This document shows, in pieces, positions 12,402 to 15,458 of a DNA stretch of 15,458 nt (the stretch's first letter is position 1; the number at the start of each line of letters is the position of its first letter). A model generated the notes under the pieces. It saw only the letters and a program-made list of their open reading frames with translations. It was not told where the DNA came from and did not search any database. Location: the NCBI GenBank assembly GCA_045613165.1, contig JAZLAK010000054.1, positions 1 to 15,458 on the forward strand, written 5' to 3'. The position numbers and the translations under genes were made by a program. The DNA comes from UMGS1124 sp045613165. GTDB taxonomy: Bacteria; Bacillota_I; Bacilli_A; RF39; UBA660.

Positions 12402-14396
12402 ATGAATAGAAGACAAAAGATAATAGTTAGTGTAACAGGGATATTTTTAGTACTATTATTACTAGTGGGATTAACATATGCATACTTTTTAACACAAATT
12501 ACTGGTAATACAAATACTAAATCTATTTCAGTTAGTACTGCTAATTTAGCATTAGTGTATGGAGATGGTAATGGTGTATTAACATCGGCTAAAGCATTAA
12601 TACCTGGAGATAATGTAACTTTTTTCGATGCTAGTGGGAATGAAGTTACATCAAAGACATTTTCTGTAGAAAATAAAGGAGATGATACAGAATATGTAGT
12701 TACTTTAGAAGATGTTAGTGTTACATATGCAAGTAATGCTACTATAAAAGTAAATGGAGTAAATACACAAGTAAATGAAGGTGATACAACTACATTTGAA
12801 TCAAATGATTTCAGATATACATTGTCTTGTATTATAGAGAGCAGTAGTGCAGAACGTAATGGGCAAGAATGTAATGGTTCGTCTTTTGAAACATTTGTTT
12901 TTGTAGACGGAATATTAATAGGAAATAATATAAGTAAAGGTGATAAACATAACTATACTTTTACATTAAAATATATTGATACTAAAATTGATCAAAGTGC
13001 AGATATGAATAAAACTTTTAGTGCATTGTTTAATATAGATGATATTAAAAATATTAATCCATATAAAGATAATAAAAATAGTTTAGCATATAATATAATA
13101 AATAATGCTATAGATACGAAAACAGGTTCTAAATTAGTTGCAACACCACCAACTAAAATTGCAGAAGAAGTAAGCGGAGTTTATGATTATCAAGAATCTA
13201 CAGATAATTATGAAAAAATAACTAATTTTGATGTTTATGTTACTCCTGAAGTATTTAATTATAGCTCTGAAGATCCGGATCCTTATGTGAATTTTAAATA
13301 TTGTTTTTATGGAGAGCAAAATTGTAGTTTGCACAAAGAAGTAAATAATATTACTAATAGTACTAAGTGTAGCGATATAATGGGGAATTATGTAGCAAGG
13401 TATAGTGATAATGCATATGCATTGGTAGAGAAATGTGATAATAATGGCATTTACATTTCTACTACAACTGAGACAAAGCAAAGATATGAAAAAGTTTTAT
13501 CTGCTACTACAGATGAATTAGGAATTACACATTATTATAGAGGAAATGTCGATGATAACTATGTAAATTTTGCTGGAATGTGTTGGAGAATAGTTCGTAT
13601 TAATGGTGATGGAAGTACAAAATTAATACTAGAAGACAAGGATGAAGTATGTTCAGAAACTACTGTGTCTAATCGAGAAGACTTTGAAAATGTTTTTTTT
13701 GGTTATAATACAAAGTATTCTTTTGAACCATGGGGTCCTCTATATTATTTGGATTATCTAACACCTCAACTATATCCTGAAGAATCAATGAGTAAAAAAG
13801 CGCAAGAATATCAAGAGACATTAAATACAAAAATTATAGAAAATTATAATGGTAAAACATTATCTGATATGTTAAAACCGGGAGATTGGTGCTACAATGA
13901 TATAGCATATGCTCAAGATAAAGTAGATTTTAATGTTACTTCAGCATTAACTGAAAGTGAAAAACTTGATTATTATTATAATGTAGAGCCAATTTATTAT
14001 GATTCGTATCTTAGATTAGTGGGCAATACCAAAAAAACTTCTACTTTAAAATGTAATGGAACTAAATTTAATAAATTTGGCGATAATACTACTGATATGT
14101 ATATAGCAGCATTGACTTTGGATGAAGTTATACATGCTGGAGTATCTTCTGTTTCTAAATCAGATAATTATTTAAATTATTTTCAAGAATATTATGGGGA
14201 GGCGTGGTATACTCTAACTCCTTTCAAAAATGATGTTGCAGTATTATTTGAGGTTGCAACAGTTACAGCTAATGGAGAAATTACCGGAGCTAATATTAAT
14301 TATCCTTCTTTCTTCAGACCTGCAATTAATTTAAAGGAAAATATTGAGATATCAGATGGTAATGGTACTATAACTGATCCTTATATAATAAAATAA
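12402..14396 (+). CDS. membrane-anchored or secreted surface protein with TasA/camelysin-like N-terminus
   Basis: The 664-aa protein starts at the ATG 10 bases after AAGGAGG; an in-frame TTG at 12375 lies upstream of the SD and is rejected. MNRRQK plus a hydrophobic stretch (7-24) ending in GLTYAYF resembles the signal or anchor of SipW-dependent TasA/camelysin-type proteins. The next ~200 residues are beta-rich and Ser/Thr/Asn-rich (GNTNTKSISVSTANLALVYG, PGDNVTF, SFTVEN-like KTFSVENKGD). The C-terminal half begins at HYYRGNVDDNYVNFAGMCWR (377-396) and ends with WYTLTPF (602-608) and RPAINL (639-644) before GTITDPYII, a layout like the DUF6273-type domains of gut Firmicute surface proteins. 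It has ten cysteines outside the signal, an even number that would allow disulfides. There is no LPXTG. The function is unknown; adhesion or envelope display is inferred. It sits where rplK is normally found. Confidence 0.85.
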   Translation: MNRRQKIIVSVTGIFLVLLLLVGLTYAYFLTQITGNTNTKSISVSTANLALVYGDGNGVLTSAKALIPGDNVTFFDASGNEVTSKTFSVENKGDDTEYVVTLEDVSVTYASNATIKVNGVNTQVNEGDTTTFESNDFRYTLSCIIESSSAERNGQECNGSSFETFVFVDGILIGNNISKGDKHNYTFTLKYIDTKIDQSADMNKTFSALFNIDDIKNINPYKDNKNSLAYNIINNAIDTKTGSKLVATPPTKIAEEVSGVYDYQESTDNYEKITNFDVYVTPEVFNYSSEDPDPYVNFKYCFYGEQNCSLHKEVNNITNSTKCSDIMGNYVARYSDNAYALVEKCDNNGIYISTTTETKQRYEKVLSATTDELGITHYYRGNVDDNYVNFAGMCWRIVRINGDGSTKLILEDKDEVCSETTVSNREDFENVFFGYNTKYSFEPWGPLYYLDYLTPQLYPEESMSKKAQEYQETLNTKIIENYNGKTLSDMLKPGDWCYNDIAYAQDKVDFNVTSALTESEKLDYYYNVEPIYYDSYLRLVGNTKKTSTLKCNGTKFNKFGDNTTDMYIAALTLDEVIHAGVSSVSKSDNYLNYFQEYYGEAWYTLTPFKNDVAVLFEVATVTANGEITGANINYPSFFRPAINLKENIEISDGNGTITDPYIIK

Positions 14397-14400
14397 ATTT

Positions 14401-14426
14401 AAGTACTAGGTGACTAGTGCTTTTTT
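14401..14426 (+). terminator. intrinsic terminator after the surface-protein gene
   Basis: AAGTACTAG (14401-14409) pairs with CTAGTGCTT (14414-14422), with one G-T wobble, across a GTGA (GNRA-type) tetraloop. The T-run is 14421-14426. Confidence 0.92.
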
Positions 14427-14486
14427 CTTGAAAAAATATAATTGTTATGATAAACCAATTTGTAATTTTATAGGGAAGTGGTTATA

Positions 14487-15458
14487 GTGTGGAAAATTGG
14501 AAATGTTGAAATAAAAAATCGCATTGTTTTAGCTCCTATGGCTGGTATTAGTAATACTAGTTATAGAAGAATTATTAAAGAAATGGGCTGTGGTTTGATT
14601 TTTGCTGAAATGGTTAGCGATAAAGCAATAGTTTTTGATAATGAAAAGACAATGAGTTTACTAAAAATGGACAATAGTGAAAGACCAATTGTTCAACAAA
14701 TATTTGGTAGTGATGTTAAAAGTTTTGTTGAAGCTGCAAAAAAAATAGAAAATATTATGCATCCTGATATTATTGATATAAACATGGGATGTCCAGTTCC
14801 TAAAATAGCTCTTCGTAGTCAAGCAGGAAGTGCACTTTTAAAAAGTCCTGAAAAAATTGGTGAAATTGTTAGGGCTGTAGTAGAAGCAGTAAATGTACCG
14901 GTGACAATAAAAATAAGAAGTGGTTGGGATGAAAATAACATAAATTGTGTAGAAGTTGCCAAAATTGCTGAAGCATCAGGAGCAAGTGCTATAACACTTC
15001 ATGCTAGAACTCGTAGTCAAGGATATAGTGGAACTGCTGATTGGAATTTGATAAAGAAAGTAAAAGAAAGTGTTAGTATTCCTGTAATTGGTAATGGGGA
15101 TGTAGTAACTCCAGAATTAGCAAAAAAAATGCTTGATGAAACTGGTTGTGATGCGGTTATGATAGGACGTGGAGTATTAGGTAATCCTTGGTTAATTAGA
15201 GATTGTGTAGATTATTTAGAAAACGGGAGTTTTGAAAATAATATAAATTTAAAAGATAAAATTGAAATGTTGAAATCTCATTTTGAAATGTTAATAAAAG
15301 ATAAAAGCGAGAAAGTAGCTCTATTAGAAATTCGTAGTCATGCATTATGGTATTTAAAAGGTGTTAGTGGTGGAGCAAAAGTAAAAAATATGATATGTTC
15401 AGCTAAAAGTCCAAAAGAAGTTTTTAATATATTAGAGGAGTTACTCAATAATGAATGT
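14487..15458 (+). CDS. dusB: tRNA-dihydrouridine synthase, DusB type (3' end outside window)
   Basis: Dus enzymes use FMN and NADPH to reduce uridines in the tRNA D-loop. The frame is open for 324 codons from a GTG at 14487 to the window edge without a stop. An SD-like AGGGAAGTGG lies just upstream, and translation reads MWKIGNVEIKNRIVLAPMAG, the FMN-barrel opening of the family. The catalytic cysteine is in DINMGCPVPK (about 93-102). HARTRSQGYSGTADW (substrate/FMN contact), IGNGDV and GRGVLGNPW follow. The C-terminal helical domain includes IRSHALWYLKGVSGGAK. The usual length is about 320-335 aa, so only a few residues are missing. In Bacillus dusB (yacF) precedes lysS, which might follow here. 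A promoter is not clear: a TATAAT lies at 14437-14442 without a -35. Confidence 0.95.
   Translation, partial: MWKIGNVEIKNRIVLAPMAGISNTSYRRIIKEMGCGLIFAEMVSDKAIVFDNEKTMSLLKMDNSERPIVQQIFGSDVKSFVEAAKKIENIMHPDIIDINMGCPVPKIALRSQAGSALLKSPEKIGEIVRAVVEAVNVPVTIKIRSGWDENNINCVEVAKIAEASGASAITLHARTRSQGYSGTADWNLIKKVKESVSIPVIGNGDVVTPELAKKMLDETGCDAVMIGRGVLGNPWLIRDCVDYLENGSFENNINLKDKIEMLKSHFEMLIKDKSEKVALLEIRSHALWYLKGVSGGAKVKNMICSAKSPKEVFNILEELLNNEC

Noticed and set aside
13134..13481. 115-codon minus-strand ORF opposite the surface-protein gene
   Set aside because: No SD or promoter, low-complexity Ile/Cys-rich translation, and wholly inside a well-supported plus-strand gene.

Overview
The window is about 15.5 kb of very AT-rich DNA (G+C by eye about a quarter). 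All genes lie on the plus strand, arginine is mostly AGA, and the Shine-Dalgarno (SD) sequences are good (AGGAGG or AGGTGA type). Gene content and order point to a low-GC Bacilli-type Firmicute with a small genome, of the kind found among uncultured gut Mollicutes/Erysipelotrichia-like lineages (RF39-type). That placement is inference; no rRNA gene is present to test it. All 15 complete or 3'-complete genes stop with TAA or TAG, never TGA, and tryptophan is always TGG.

Layout. (1) 1-499: the C-terminal part of a kinase-like-fold protein, cut by the window edge. (2) 565-5584: uvrA with a strong terminator, then a three-gene operon of a YvlD-type membrane protein, lgt (lipoprotein maturation) and a thioredoxin-reductase-like flavoprotein. 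This is a condensed form of the Bacillus uvrA...yvlD-hprK-lgt...trxB neighbourhood, with hprK missing. (3) 5646-9200: an accessory block of separately transcribed genes: a protein with an apparent ribosome-hibernation-factor-like N-terminus, a collagen-like Gly-X-Y protein with a Cys-rich head, a GT2+TPR glycosyltransferase that may modify it, and an unknown 232-aa protein. (4) 9274-11707: the conserved block mrnC-rlmB-sigH-like-secE-nusG (rRNA processing and modification, sigma factor, Sec translocon, transcription elongation), lacking the yacP and rpmG genes found here in Bacillus. (5) 11708-12401: about 0.7 kb of non-coding DNA ending in a G10 tract and duplicated -10-like elements in front of (6) a 664-aa membrane-anchored surface protein at 12402-14396. 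(7) 14487 to the end: dusB, a tRNA dihydrouridine synthase, open at the window edge.

The most notable features are the homopolymeric G10 tract at the promoter of the surface-protein gene, which suggests promoter phase variation, and the collagen-like protein/SunS-like glycosyltransferase pair, which suggests a glycosylated surface filament. Also notable are promoters packed so close to start codons that transcripts would have leaders of only about 9-20 nt, and a thioredoxin-reductase-like enzyme without the usual NADPH-phosphate-binding motif. Almost every transcription unit is bounded by a recognisable hairpin-plus-T-tract terminator, so unit borders can be read directly from the sequence.
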